8,049 bases of DNA from Thermoactinomyces intermedius (GTDB lineage Bacteria; Bacillota; Bacilli; Thermoactinomycetales; Thermoactinomycetaceae): the NCBI RefSeq assembly GCF_016055025.1, contig NZ_JAECVW010000017.1. One strand, 5' to 3'. The translations under genes and the position numbers were made by a program. The notes beneath the pieces were generated by a model, which was not told where the DNA came from, made no database searches, and saw nothing but the letters and a program-made list of their open reading frames with translations. The first letter of the stretch is position 1. The number at the start of each line of letters is the position of its first letter. Shown here piece after piece: positions 1-6,775 of the stretch.

Positions 1-492
1 ATCCCCAAAATTGCCCCTGCGGCCATGAAGGTATACAAAAAGCTGGATTGCCTGGTTTATGAACAACCGGCAGACAGCTATGTGGCCATGATGCTGTTGA
101 CAAGTGGTAAGAGTTGTGGAGATAAAGGGATTTCAAATACCGAATCAAAGACTGCTGACCCTTATGGTGGATATTATCAAAGGAAACAACAGAGAACCGA
201 GGAATATCAAAAGAATATTACAAACCCTATAACCAAGGCGCAATTACCCAAAAAAGGAAAATTCAGATTTATTCTAGGAAAGGAAGTTAAGTATGATAAA
301 AAGTTGGGAGGATATGTAGATAGATTTGGCAATGTGTGGAAAAAAGGACCCTATCATGGAGATCCCAATAAAGACTTTGATTTTGAATGGGATGTACAAC
401 TCTCAGAAAAAGGGTTGAAAAAATGGGGGCAATATACCAAAAATAATAAAAAGTATATCAATGTAACACCAGACGGTGAAATTTCACATTAA
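1..492 (+). CDS. Polymorphic toxin, C-terminal part (type 17-like toxin domain), 5' truncated by window edge
   Basis: The frame is open from base 1 with no stop, and the ATG at 25 has no ribosome binding site, so this is read as the 3' end of a larger toxin gene rather than a 155-residue protein. Numbering from that Met, residues 1-30 look like a carrier segment, 31-75 like a hydrophilic linker, and 80-155 form a compact C-terminal domain. That domain carries the blocks GGYVDRFGNVW (95-105), FEWDVQLSEKG (120-130) and INVTPDGEISH (145-155). I recognise this pattern from proteins named 'polymorphic toxin type 17 domain' (Ntox17-like), a predicted RNase class; this rests on recall, not a search. 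Such domains are delivered by a large N-terminal carrier and kill or inhibit competing cells. DNA after about 110 is more AT-rich than before it, which suits a swapped-in toxin tip. The next gene is a likely immunity gene. The family call is fairly secure; the activity is inferred. Confidence 0.72.
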   Translation: MPKIAPAAMKVYKKLDCLVYEQPADSYVAMMLLTSGKSCGDKGISNTESKTADPYGGYYQRKQQRTEEYQKNITNPITKAQLPKKGKFRFILGKEVKYDKKLGGYVDRFGNVWKKGPYHGDPNKDFDFEWDVQLSEKGLKKWGQYTKNNKKYINVTPDGEISH

Positions 493-503
493 CGGAGGGG
501 AAT

Positions 504-845
504 ATGTTTCAGATAAGTTTATTTATGGATTGTCAGAGTGAAGATGAAGCACTGATTGTATTAAACGATATAATGAAAAAAATTGAAAACTATATTGACT
601 CATATCATATTGTTGAAAACGAACCCTATTGGAAAGTTGATGGTTGGTTTAAAATTACATGCAATGTTGAAACTTCAAGTGTTCTGGATCACCAAAAAGC
701 AGAGGCCATACTTAACAAAATTTCAAACAAGTGGTCTTGGGATAAAGGAAGGATTTCTGCAGTTTCTAGTGCAAATAAAATGGGAGCAGTCTTTTGTAAT
801 ACAAAACTGCGATTTTGCAATTGTTGGTTTGAAGACTTTGAATAA
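504..845 (+). CDS. Putative immunity protein paired with the upstream toxin
   Basis: This encodes a 113-residue cytosolic protein with no signal peptide or membrane segment. It starts 11 bases after the toxin stop, behind a strong site (GGAGGGG, 494-500), so the two genes are almost certainly co-transcribed and translationally close. The sequence looks like a small alpha/beta protein: a first strand (FQISLFMDC), a helix rich in Asp/Glu/Lys (residues 11-32), a strand region with WKVDGWFKITCNVE (43-56), a helix at 62-78, and a Cys/Trp-rich acidic tail (FCNCWFEDFE, 104-113). It matches no family I can name. The immunity role is inferred from its position, size, acidic character and AT-rich composition shared with the toxin tip. 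An overlapping frame at 583-945 lacks a ribosome binding site and is not coding. Confidence 0.65.
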   Translation: MFQISLFMDCQSEDEALIVLNDIMKKIENYIDSYHIVENEPYWKVDGWFKITCNVETSSVLDHQKAEAILNKISNKWSWDKGRISAVSSANKMGAVFCNTKLRFCNCWFEDFE

Positions 846-1399
846 CATTTACATTATTTCTATAGAAATTAAGATATTAGTGTTAAGAATTAAAGAATTA
901 AGATGTATTAAGCAAAATGATCGATCTAGCAAATTAGCAGGATGAATTATTTGAAAGAATGTAACAAAAACTGAAGGGTAACTTTTCCGCATATTATTGT
1001 TATCTTTTGCAGGGGGATAACATAATAAAAATATTGATTGATGTTACAAGAATTAAAAACGGGAAAATATATTGATTGGATTAGAAGGGCAGTCATTTTT
1101 CAGGACTGTCCTTTAATATTGTAACCTTAGCAAAAAATACCCGCTAGTGCGTGGATGACAAGTGGTTATATTAATTTTTTCTTCCTATATATCCAAGAAG
1201 TGGAGAATCATATCCAACGCTTTATGTAATGGTTTACCTTTTGAATCTCTGGAAAATAATAAAAATGCGCGGCTTTACATATGGTTCGAACCATTTTAGG
1301 GTTCAGGTAAAGTTGGTGTTACAGGAACCCGAAAACCGGGGAATCGACCGTGTAAGATGGGGGGGTTTCGGCCGGGATCAGATGAGGAGGCAGAGGCGA
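846..1399. other. Gene-poor AT-rich stretch after the toxin/immunity pair
   Basis: I see no convincing gene here. The first half (846-1080) is very AT-rich and full of stops. One hairpin terminator lies at 1085-1120. After 1230 the composition returns toward the window average, and two frames stay open (1229 onward in one, 1300-1458 in another), but neither has a ribosome binding site ahead of it until the AGGAGG at 1385. The stretch could hold decayed toxin or immunity cassettes, as is common downstream of polymorphic toxin genes, but nothing identifiable remains. Confidence 0.45.
1085..1120 (+). terminator. Rho-independent terminator candidate
   Basis: A 10 bp stem AAGGGCAGTC / GACTGTCCTT (1085-1094 with 1104-1113, one G-U pair) encloses a 9-base loop. 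It is followed by a T-rich but interrupted tail (TTAATATT). It lies about 240 bases after the immunity gene and probably ends that transcript. The broken T tract lowers confidence. Confidence 0.5.
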
Positions 1400-2004
1400 A
1401 TGGAACGTTTGTTTATCGCGGACAAAAAAGAGTTTGCGGAATCAAAGAAATGGGTTGATCATGTGTTCAACACGGAGCAGGAATTGCCGGAGAAGTTTTT
1501 TCAGAATCGTTCCACGGGTTCAAGTTTGAAGAATTTGATTGGGCGATGGGTGAAGCGTTTTGGCCTGTCCTTCAGGATTTGTGCCGAAAATCCGAAGATA
1601 CTTATTGTCTGATGGGCGTTTTGAATCCGGATCCGGTCCGCTATTATTATAAAGCGTTTGGCCGTTTTTCCTGGGCGAAACTGCCGGTGGATTTATCAGC
1701 GGATGAATATTTTTCTGTACTGGCGCATGGACCTGCAAAAAGTCCTGCGGATGCAATCCTGTATCACTCTTATACTGTCGTGTGGGTGCCTCCGTCCGGA
1801 AAGTGGGGAATCTGGGGAGAAAGGGATATGGGGGTATGTGTGTTGGGATTTCGCGATGAGAAAGACCGATGGCATCGTCTGCCTTTCTTAAACCATTGGC
1901 ATCCAATCAATGCGACGGTTTTTTCATGGATGAGTTTGAACTTTTCCCAACAACAACTTCCGGAAGCGTTTGTTAAAAAAATGAAATTGAACTACCCGGT
2001 ATGA
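1400..2004 (+). pseudogene. Hypothetical protein, frameshifted; possible immunity-type protein
   Basis: A good ribosome binding site (AGGAGG, 1385-1390) precedes the ATG at 1400. The first 34 codons (MERLFIADKKEF...ELPEKFF) then run into a T6 run at 1496-1501. After it, the protein-like sequence continues in the -1 frame (SESFHGFKFEEFDWAMG...) to the TGA at 2002. With one extra T the gene would encode about 201 residues. Without correction, only an open frame starting at an internal ATG (1546, 152 residues, no ribosome binding site) is seen. The product looks cytosolic and is rich in Trp and aromatics, with a WVPPSGKWGIWGERDMGVCVLGF-like block split around the Pro-Pro-Ser-Gly turn (about 1787-1854). 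I do not recognise the family. Its place downstream of a toxin/immunity pair suggests an immunity-like protein, but that is context only. The break may be a real mutation, a sequencing error in a homopolymer, or slippage. Confidence 0.6.
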
Positions 2005-2316
2005 GAGGGGACTGACCATCCTTTTAAGAAGAAAAGAGGTTTTATCTTGTCTTTTTGCCGTTGCAAACTTGATGATATCGTATCTGTATATCAAAACATA
2101 AATATTTATTACAGAGAGAAAGATAGATGATTGATATTGCAATGAAAGCGGATCGAATTTGATATATTGCAAATTGGACAGAAATTGACAGGAATCCATG
2201 AGCATTTTGCCTTGTCGTTCGTTGTGTGGGAAATAGGTGTGTATTTGCATGATCCGGAGGTGATCAGCGAGCTTGCCGACCGTTTTCACCTGTTTTATGC
2301 AACGTTAATCATTTTC
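2005..2316. other. Intergenic region with a possible gene remnant
   Basis: Positions 2005-2166 are AT-rich, with no open frame of note. An imperfect direct repeat lies at 2131-2142 and 2159-2172 (TTGATATTGCAA and TTGATATATTGCAA). From 2167 the GC content rises and one frame reads like protein (IHEHFAL, then WEIGVYLHDPEVISELADRF at about 2239-2298), but it has no start signal and runs directly into the terminator. It may be the decayed end of a gene. The WEIGVYLHDPEV block faintly resembles the C-terminal region of phospholipase D-type proteins, but I would not assign it. No promoter was found. Confidence 0.3.
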
Positions 2317-2353
2317 AAAAAAAAAAGAGGGGACCAACCCCTCCTCTTTTTTT
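2317..2353. terminator. Bidirectional intrinsic terminator between converging transcripts
   Basis: The stem GAGGGG / CCCCTC (2327-2332 with 2338-2343) has a 5-base loop. It is flanked by A10 on the left (2317-2326) and T7 on the right (2347-2353), so it works in either direction. On the minus strand it directly follows the namA stop codon; on the plus strand it ends any transcript coming from the 1400-2004 gene. Confidence 0.8.
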
Positions 2354-3374
2354 ATTTATAAGCCATCCGGTATTGTTCGGGACCGAAATAGGAAACATCA
2401 CGGTTTCCTGCGGCATCCAGCACCCAGAAGGGATTGCGGAGCAATTCGCGTCCCAAGAAGACCAAGTCGGCCCGTTCATTTCCCAGAATATCTTCCGCTT
2501 GTTCCGGTGTGGTGACAAGGCCGACGGCACCGGTGGCTATGCCGGCTTCTTTTTTGATCGCTTCAGCATAAGGAACTTGATAACCAGGATGGATTTTGTC
2601 GGGTGCCACGGGCAGGGTTCCCCCGGAAGAAACATCGATGAGATCGACGCCCCATTCTTTCAGTTTGCGTGCCAAGGCAATGCTGTCTTCGATTTGGATC
2701 CCGTCCGGATGATGGTCCACTGCGGAGATGCGGACATAAAGCGGACGATCCGTTCCCCATGTTTCCTGAACGGCTTGAATCACTTCTTTGAGGAAGCGGG
2801 AACGGCCGTCCAGGTCTCCGCCGTATTCATCTGTGCGTTGATTGCTGAGCGGGGATAAGAACTCGTTGATCAGATAGCCGTGAGCGGCATGGATTTCTAC
2901 GATGTCAAATCCGATTTCTTTTGCACGGCGGGCAGCATCGGCAAAGGCCTGGACCACGGTTTTTATGTCTTCAGTGGTCATTTCATTCGGTGTTTTGCTT
3001 TTATCGTCAAAGGCAATGGCACTGGGGGCAATGATGGGCTCATCGACCTCGGCTTTCCGGCCGGCGTGGGCGAGTTGGATGGCGGTTTTGACACCTTGGC
3101 TGTGGGCAAAGTTCACAATCTCTTTCAACCCTTCCTTTTGCCCGTCGTTCCACAGTCCCAAGTCACGGGAGCTGATCCGTCCGCGGCTTTCCACGGCCGT
3201 TGCTTCGATCATGATCAAGCCCACTTTTCCCAGTGCACGGGTGCCGTAATGGACACGGTGGAAATCAGTGACTTTTCCATCTTCGCCAGCGGAATACATG
3301 CACATGGGTGACATCACGATGCGGTTGGGCAGTGTGACATTTTTTTGCGTGAATGTTTGAAAGATCGAGGACAT
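2352..3374 (-). CDS. namA: NADPH dehydrogenase NamA (YqjM-type old yellow enzyme)
   Basis: This is a 340-residue cytosolic FMN flavoprotein of the old yellow enzyme family. It uses NADPH to reduce activated C=C bonds of enones and some nitro compounds; YqjM of Bacillus subtilis is linked to oxidative and xenobiotic stress. The family landmarks are present: PMCMYS with the flavin-tuning Cys25 and Tyr27, QLAHAGRK (100-107), the substrate-binding HAAHGYLINEFLSP with His162, His165 and Tyr167, NQRTDEYGG (178-186), Arg215, the phosphate-binding end GREL with Arg309, and Arg336 near the C-terminus, matching the YqjM arginine finger that reaches into the neighbouring subunit. Length fits the family (about 338). 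The start is supported by AAGGTGA six bases upstream (3381-3387). It is the only minus-strand gene here, is monocistronic, and ends at a shared bidirectional terminator. Confidence 0.95.
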   Translation of the reverse strand: MSSIFQTFTQKNVTLPNRIVMSPMCMYSAGEDGKVTDFHRVHYGTRALGKVGLIMIEATAVESRGRISSRDLGLWNDGQKEGLKEIVNFAHSQGVKTAIQLAHAGRKAEVDEPIIAPSAIAFDDKSKTPNEMTTEDIKTVVQAFADAARRAKEIGFDIVEIHAAHGYLINEFLSPLSNQRTDEYGGDLDGRSRFLKEVIQAVQETWGTDRPLYVRISAVDHHPDGIQIEDSIALARKLKEWGVDLIDVSSGGTLPVAPDKIHPGYQVPYAEAIKKEAGIATGAVGLVTTPEQAEDILGNERADLVFLGRELLRNPFWVLDAAGNRDVSYFGPEQYRMAYK

Positions 3375-3423
3375 CTCTGTTCACCTTCTTACCTTCCTTT
3401 TTTATTGTTACTTACTAAAAATT

Positions 3424-3429
3424 ATTATA
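3424..3429 (-). promoter_or_regulatory. Candidate -10 box of the namA promoter
   Basis: The minus strand carries a perfect TATAAT about 50 bases upstream of the namA start. I see no good -35 box at 16-18 bases, so an activator-dependent or weak promoter is possible. The region is AT-rich, so a chance match cannot be excluded. Confidence 0.4.
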
Positions 3430-3510
3430 CATGTTTAATAGTTGATTCGCTATATCCATTATGGATTTGTGCAAGAATAGATAAAACCAAAGGGATGAAA
3501 CATAAAACTG

Positions 3511-3539
3511 TTGACCGCATTAAAACGGCTTGTTATGAT
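3511..3539 (+). promoter_or_regulatory. Sigma-A promoter of the guaA-pbuG operon
   Basis: TTGACC (3511-3516) and TATGAT (3534-3539) are separated by exactly 17 bases. This predicts a start near 3546, about 20 bases ahead of the riboswitch aptamer, which is the normal arrangement for a riboswitch leader. The untranslated leader would be about 255 bases long. Confidence 0.8.
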
Positions 3540-3562
3540 TATGATGATTTTTGGCTAAGACT

Positions 3563-3635
3563 TTTGCCGTATATGTTTGGGAATAGGGCCCGAACGTTTC
3601 TACCCGGCCACCGTAAATGGCCGGACTACGGCGAA
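3563..3635 (+). promoter_or_regulatory. Guanine riboswitch aptamer (purine class)
   Basis: All parts of the purine aptamer are visible. P1 is 3563-3571 with 3627-3635; P2 is GTTTGGG / CCCGAAC (3575-3581 with 3589-3595, one G-U); P3 is 3604-3610 with 3618-3624. Loop L2 (3582-3588) keeps the two G and L3 (CCGTAAA, 3611-3617) the two C that form the loop-loop kiss. J2/3 carries the conserved TTTCTACC core (3597-3604). The base matching position 74 of the xpt riboswitch is C (3626), the hallmark of guanine rather than adenine specificity, and the position 51 equivalent is T (3601), which argues against the 2'-deoxyguanosine class. J1/2 reads TAT (3572-3574) where TAA is usual. It controls guaA and the permease; see the terminator at 3710-3754 for the switch. 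Confidence 0.95.
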
Positions 3636-3709
3636 TAGGTCTTCGGGAATCCTATATGTTTTCTTCATTTCATTTCCATTCATCATGAAGAATGCAAAAA
3701 TATGGTGAA

Positions 3710-3754
3710 CCGGGGTCCTGTATCGCCGTGCGGTATGGGTGTCCCGGCTTTTTT
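3710..3754 (+). terminator. Riboswitch-controlled intrinsic terminator
   Basis: CCGGG (3710-3714) pairs with CCCGG (3743-3747). After a small internal loop, a further 10 pairs with three G-U wobbles (3717-3726 with 3730-3739) close a short loop, and T6 follows (3749-3754). The segment TCGCCGTG (3723-3730) inside this hairpin is complementary to the 3' strand of aptamer P1 (3627-3634). Without ligand that pairing would act as an antiterminator; guanine binding locks P1 and frees the terminator. Expression of guaA and the permease should therefore fall when guanine is abundant. Confidence 0.88.
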
Positions 3755-3801
3755 ATTAAGTTTGGCAAAAGTTTATTTCGCTGGAAGAGAGGTTGCGACG
3801 T

Positions 3802-5340
3802 ATGGAAAAACCATTGGAACGAGTTGTCGTGCTGGATTTTGGCGGACAGTACAATCAATTGATTGCCCGGCGGATCCGGGATCTCGGTGTGTTTAGTGAG
3901 TTGTTGCCCGGGACCATTTCCGCCGAAAAAATCCAGGAGATGAAACCCAAAGGCATTGTTTTTTCCGGTGGGCCCTATAGCGTGTATGATGAAGACTCGC
4001 TCAAATGCGATCCCAAGATTTTTGAACTCGGTATTCCCGTTTTGGGGATCTGCTACGGGATGCAATTGATTGCCAGCCACTTTGGGGCCAAAGTGGAAAG
4101 GGCCAAAAAACGGGAATACGGGAAGTCTGAATTGGAAGTTGTTTCCGATTCCCCGCTCTTTAAAGGTTTGGATGAAAAAGAGCTGGTCTGGATGAGCCAC
4201 AGCGACGTGGTGACCGGCGCCCCGTCCGGATTCCGGGTGGACGGAAAAACGGAATCGGCTCCGGTGGCGGCGATGAGTCTTCCGGAACAAAGAATTTATG
4301 CCGTGCAATTCCATCCGGAAGTTCGCCACACGGTAAACGGGAACCAATTGATTTCCAATTTCTTGTATGAAATTTGTGGTTGTGAAGGAAACTGGAGCAT
4401 GGAATCGTTTATCGATCATGCCGTCCAAGAAATCCGCGAACGGGTTCAAGACCAAAAAGTGTTGTGCGCGTTAAGCGGAGGCGTGGATTCCTCGGTGGTT
4501 GCGGCATTGATCCACAAAGCGGTCGGTGACCAGTTGACCTGCATGTTCGTGGATCACGGTTTGTTGCGCAAAGGCGAGGCGGACAGCGTCGTGAAAACAT
4601 TCGGGGAAAACTTCCAAATGAACCTGGTGAAAGTGGATGCCAAAGACCGCTTTTTGGGCAAGTTGAAAGGCGTTACCGATCCGGAACAAAAACGGAAAAT
4701 CATCGGGAATGAATTTATCCGCGTCTTTGAAGAAGAATCCGCCAAGTTCGGGGATCACCGTTTCCTCGGGCAAGGGACTTTGTACACCGATGTGGTGGAG
4801 TCCGGGACGGACACGGTTCATACGATTAAATCCCACCACAATGTCGGCGGTCTGCCGGAAGACATGAAGATGGAATTGATTGAGCCGCTCAATACGCTCT
4901 TTAAAGATGAAGTCCGGAAAGTCGGGGAAGAACTGGGGCTTCCGGCTGAAATTGTCTGGCGTCAACCTTTCCCGGGGCCGGGACTGGGAATCCGCGTGAT
5001 TGGCGAAGTGACCGAAGAGAAATTGGAAATTGTCCGTGAAGCGGACGCCATCTTGCGGGATGAAATTCAAAAAGCCGGTTTGGACAAAGAGATCTGGCAG
5101 TATTTTGCCACTTTGCCCGACTTCAAAAGTGTGGGAGTCATGGGCGATGTCCGGACCTATGCTTACACGGTGGGAATCCGTGCCGTCACCTCGGTGGACG
5201 GGATGACCGCGGATTGGGCGCGCATTCCGTATGATGTGCTGGAAAGAATTTCAAACCGCATCATCAATGAAGTTGAAGATGTAAACCGGGTGGTCTACGA
5301 TATCACTTCGAAGCCGCCATCAACCATTGAATGGGAATGA
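3802..5340 (+). CDS. guaA: GMP synthase (glutamine-hydrolysing)
   Basis: GuaA converts XMP, ATP and glutamine to GMP, the last step of de novo guanine nucleotide synthesis in the cytosol. The 512-residue length matches the Bacillus enzyme. The N-terminal class I amidotransferase domain (about 8-190) holds the nucleophile Cys84 in GICYGMQ and the partners His171 and Glu173 in FHPEV. The ATP pyrophosphatase domain follows, with the P-loop SGGVDSS (225-231) and VDHGLLRKGE (250-259). The C-terminal dimerisation domain holds the RQPFPGPGLGIRV block (387-399) and ends with KPPSTIEWE, typical of the family. The start is ATG 3802 because AGAGAGG (3786-3792) lies 9 bases ahead; the in-frame TTG at 3793 touches that site and cannot be used. 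Expression is under the guanine riboswitch, and the gene is co-transcribed with the permease 22 bases downstream. Confidence 0.97.
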   Translation: MEKPLERVVVLDFGGQYNQLIARRIRDLGVFSELLPGTISAEKIQEMKPKGIVFSGGPYSVYDEDSLKCDPKIFELGIPVLGICYGMQLIASHFGAKVERAKKREYGKSELEVVSDSPLFKGLDEKELVWMSHSDVVTGAPSGFRVDGKTESAPVAAMSLPEQRIYAVQFHPEVRHTVNGNQLISNFLYEICGCEGNWSMESFIDHAVQEIRERVQDQKVLCALSGGVDSSVVAALIHKAVGDQLTCMFVDHGLLRKGEADSVVKTFGENFQMNLVKVDAKDRFLGKLKGVTDPEQKRKIIGNEFIRVFEEESAKFGDHRFLGQGTLYTDVVESGTDTVHTIKSHHNVGGLPEDMKMELIEPLNTLFKDEVRKVGEELGLPAEIVWRQPFPGPGLGIRVIGEVTEEKLEIVREADAILRDEIQKAGLDKEIWQYFATLPDFKSVGVMGDVRTYAYTVGIRAVTSVDGMTADWARIPYDVLERISNRIINEVEDVNRVVYDITSKPPSTIEWE

Positions 5341-5362
5341 TCGGGAAGGAAAGGTAGAAATC

Positions 5363-6679
5363 ATGTCAGTCATCCAACGTTTTTTCCATTTGAGCGAACA
5401 TAAGACCGATGTGAAGACCGAAGTGCTGGCCGGTGTGACCACGTTTTTCACGATGGCGTATATTTTGCTGGTTTCCCCGTCCATGATGGGGCAGGCGGGA
5501 ATGGATATGGGAGCCGTTTTTGTGGCAACGGCTCTTTCCGCCGCCGTCGGCACATTTTTGATGGGGGTGATTGCCAATTACCCCATTGCGCTGGCTCCCG
5601 GATTGGGATTGATCGCCTATTTCACTTTCACGGTCGTTTTGGGCATGAAAGTGCCCTGGCAAACGGCACTGGGAGCCGTCTTTATATCCGGAATCATCTT
5701 TTTTCTGTTAACCGTGACGAAAGTGCGCGAGCTTATCATCAACTCGATTCCCTCCGGGCTGAAGTATGCCGTTTCGTCCGGGATCGGGATATTTATTGCA
5801 TTCATCGGCTTGAAAAATGCCAATGTCATTGTGGATTCGGAATCCACGTTTGTGATGATCAATCCGCATCTGACGGAAAAACCGGAGATCTTGCTTACCA
5901 TCTTTGGTTTGTTTATCACCACGGTATTGATGGTGCGAAAAGTGAAAGGCGCGATTTTTATCGGCATGTTGATTACCGCGGTGGCCGGAATGATCACCGG
6001 TCAGGTTCAGGTGCCGGCCGACTTTTTTGCCCTGCCGCCGAGCATGGCGCCGACTTTTATGAAGCTGGATGTTCCGGCAGCTTTGGAACTGGGTCTTTTT
6101 ACAATTGTTTTTGCTTTCTTGTTTGTGGATTTATTTGATAATGCAGGGACGCTGGTGGGAGTGGCCAGCCAGGCCGGACTGCTGAAAGATAACAAACTCC
6201 CTCGTGCGGGAAGGGCACTGTTTACCGATTCGGTGGCCACCATGTTGGGAGCCGTGTTCGGCACTTCCACCGTGACTTCTTATATTGAGTCTTCGGCGGG
6301 AGTGGCCACCGGGGGACGCACCGGGCTGACATCGGTTGTCACGGCGGTCTGTTTTTTGGGAGCTTTGTTTTTCTACCCGTTGATTGAGTCGCTGGCCTCC
6401 GTTTCGGCCATTACTTCGCCGGCATTGGTCATTGTGGGTGTGTTGATGGCCGGAAGCTTGAAAAAGATTGAATGGGATGACTTAAGTGAAGCGATTCCCG
6501 CATTCATCACGGTGATCTTTATGCCGTTGACTTTCAGCATTGCAACGGGAATCGCCGCCGGCTTTGTTTTTTATCCTTTGTGCAAGCTGGTGGCCGGCGA
6601 AGGGAAAAAAGTGAATGTGATTGTTTATATTTTGGGGATTATCTTTGCTTTGCGGTTTATCTTTTTGGGAGCCGTCTGA
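5363..6679 (+). CDS. pbuG: Purine (hypoxanthine/guanine) permease, NCS2 AzgA-like family
   Basis: This is a 438-residue integral membrane protein with about 12-14 hydrophobic helices, of the AzgA/PbuG/PbuO branch of NCS2 transporters, which import purine bases with protons. Family blocks seen: TEVLAGVTTFFTMAYI (19-34), NYPIALAPGLGL (72-83), the helix-8 VDLFD block (255-259) with its acidic residue, and YIESSAGVATGGRTGLTSV (307-325) with Glu309. Length matches Bacillus PbuG (about 440). Start: ATG 5363 with a modest AAAGG site (5350-5354) 8 bases ahead; an earlier in-frame ATG (5327) lies inside guaA and has no site. It sits 22 bases after guaA, under the same riboswitch, so guanine represses its own uptake and synthesis together. 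Odd points: Ile84 replaces the usual Asn after GLGL, and Asn260 replaces the usual Thr after VDLFD. PbuG versus PbuO specificity cannot be settled by eye. Confidence 0.88.
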   Translation: MSVIQRFFHLSEHKTDVKTEVLAGVTTFFTMAYILLVSPSMMGQAGMDMGAVFVATALSAAVGTFLMGVIANYPIALAPGLGLIAYFTFTVVLGMKVPWQTALGAVFISGIIFFLLTVTKVRELIINSIPSGLKYAVSSGIGIFIAFIGLKNANVIVDSESTFVMINPHLTEKPEILLTIFGLFITTVLMVRKVKGAIFIGMLITAVAGMITGQVQVPADFFALPPSMAPTFMKLDVPAALELGLFTIVFAFLFVDLFDNAGTLVGVASQAGLLKDNKLPRAGRALFTDSVATMLGAVFGTSTVTSYIESSAGVATGGRTGLTSVVTAVCFLGALFFYPLIESLASVSAITSPALVIVGVLMAGSLKKIEWDDLSEAIPAFITVIFMPLTFSIATGIAAGFVFYPLCKLVAGEGKKVNVIVYILGIIFALRFIFLGAV

Positions 6680-6690
6680 AGCAATGGACG

Positions 6691-6723
6691 AAGCTTTCTC
6701 CTGTTACGGGGGAAAGCTTTTTT
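6691..6723 (+). terminator. Intrinsic terminator of the guaA-pbuG operon
   Basis: An 11 bp stem AAGCTTTCTCC / GGGGAAAGCTT (6691-6701 with 6709-6719, one G-U) has a 7-base loop and is followed by a T run ending at 6723. It lies 11 bases after the permease stop codon and closes the purine operon. Confidence 0.88.
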
Positions 6724-6775
6724 CTTTGCATACTTTGTCTTTTGTTTCAAAGACTAAACGGAAAGGAGGAAAGTT

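Noticed and set aside
1041..1124. Small ORF of 27 codons (MLQELKTGKYIDWIRRAV...)
   Set aside because: It has no ribosome binding site at a useful distance, and its 3' half is the terminator hairpin at 1085-1113, so the open frame is probably chance.
2131..2172. Direct repeat TTGATATTGCAA / TTGATATATTGCAA
   Set aside because: There are only two short imperfect copies in AT-rich DNA, with no adjacent mobile element or operator context.
2256..2265. Perfect GGAGGTGATC ribosome binding sequence
   Set aside because: Only a TTG-started ORF of 11 codons follows. The bases also encode an ordinary Pro-Glu-Val-Ile run in the gene-remnant frame, so the match is likely coincidental.
2373..3311. Long plus-strand ORFs opposite namA, and similar ORFs opposite guaA and pbuG
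   Set aside because: They are mirror frames of strongly conserved genes, without start signals or recognisable domains.
3345..3638. Plus-strand ORF of 97 codons between namA and guaA
   Set aside because: It overlaps the namA start, the guaA promoter and the riboswitch aptamer, and has no ribosome binding site.
3793..3801. Earlier TTG start for guaA
   Set aside because: The TTG directly abuts the AGAGAGG site with no spacing; ATG 3802 has the correct distance and gives the usual family N-terminus.
5327..5362. Upstream ATG start for the permease, overlapping guaA
   Set aside because: It has no ribosome binding site and would add 12 residues not typical of the family; ATG 5363 fits better.
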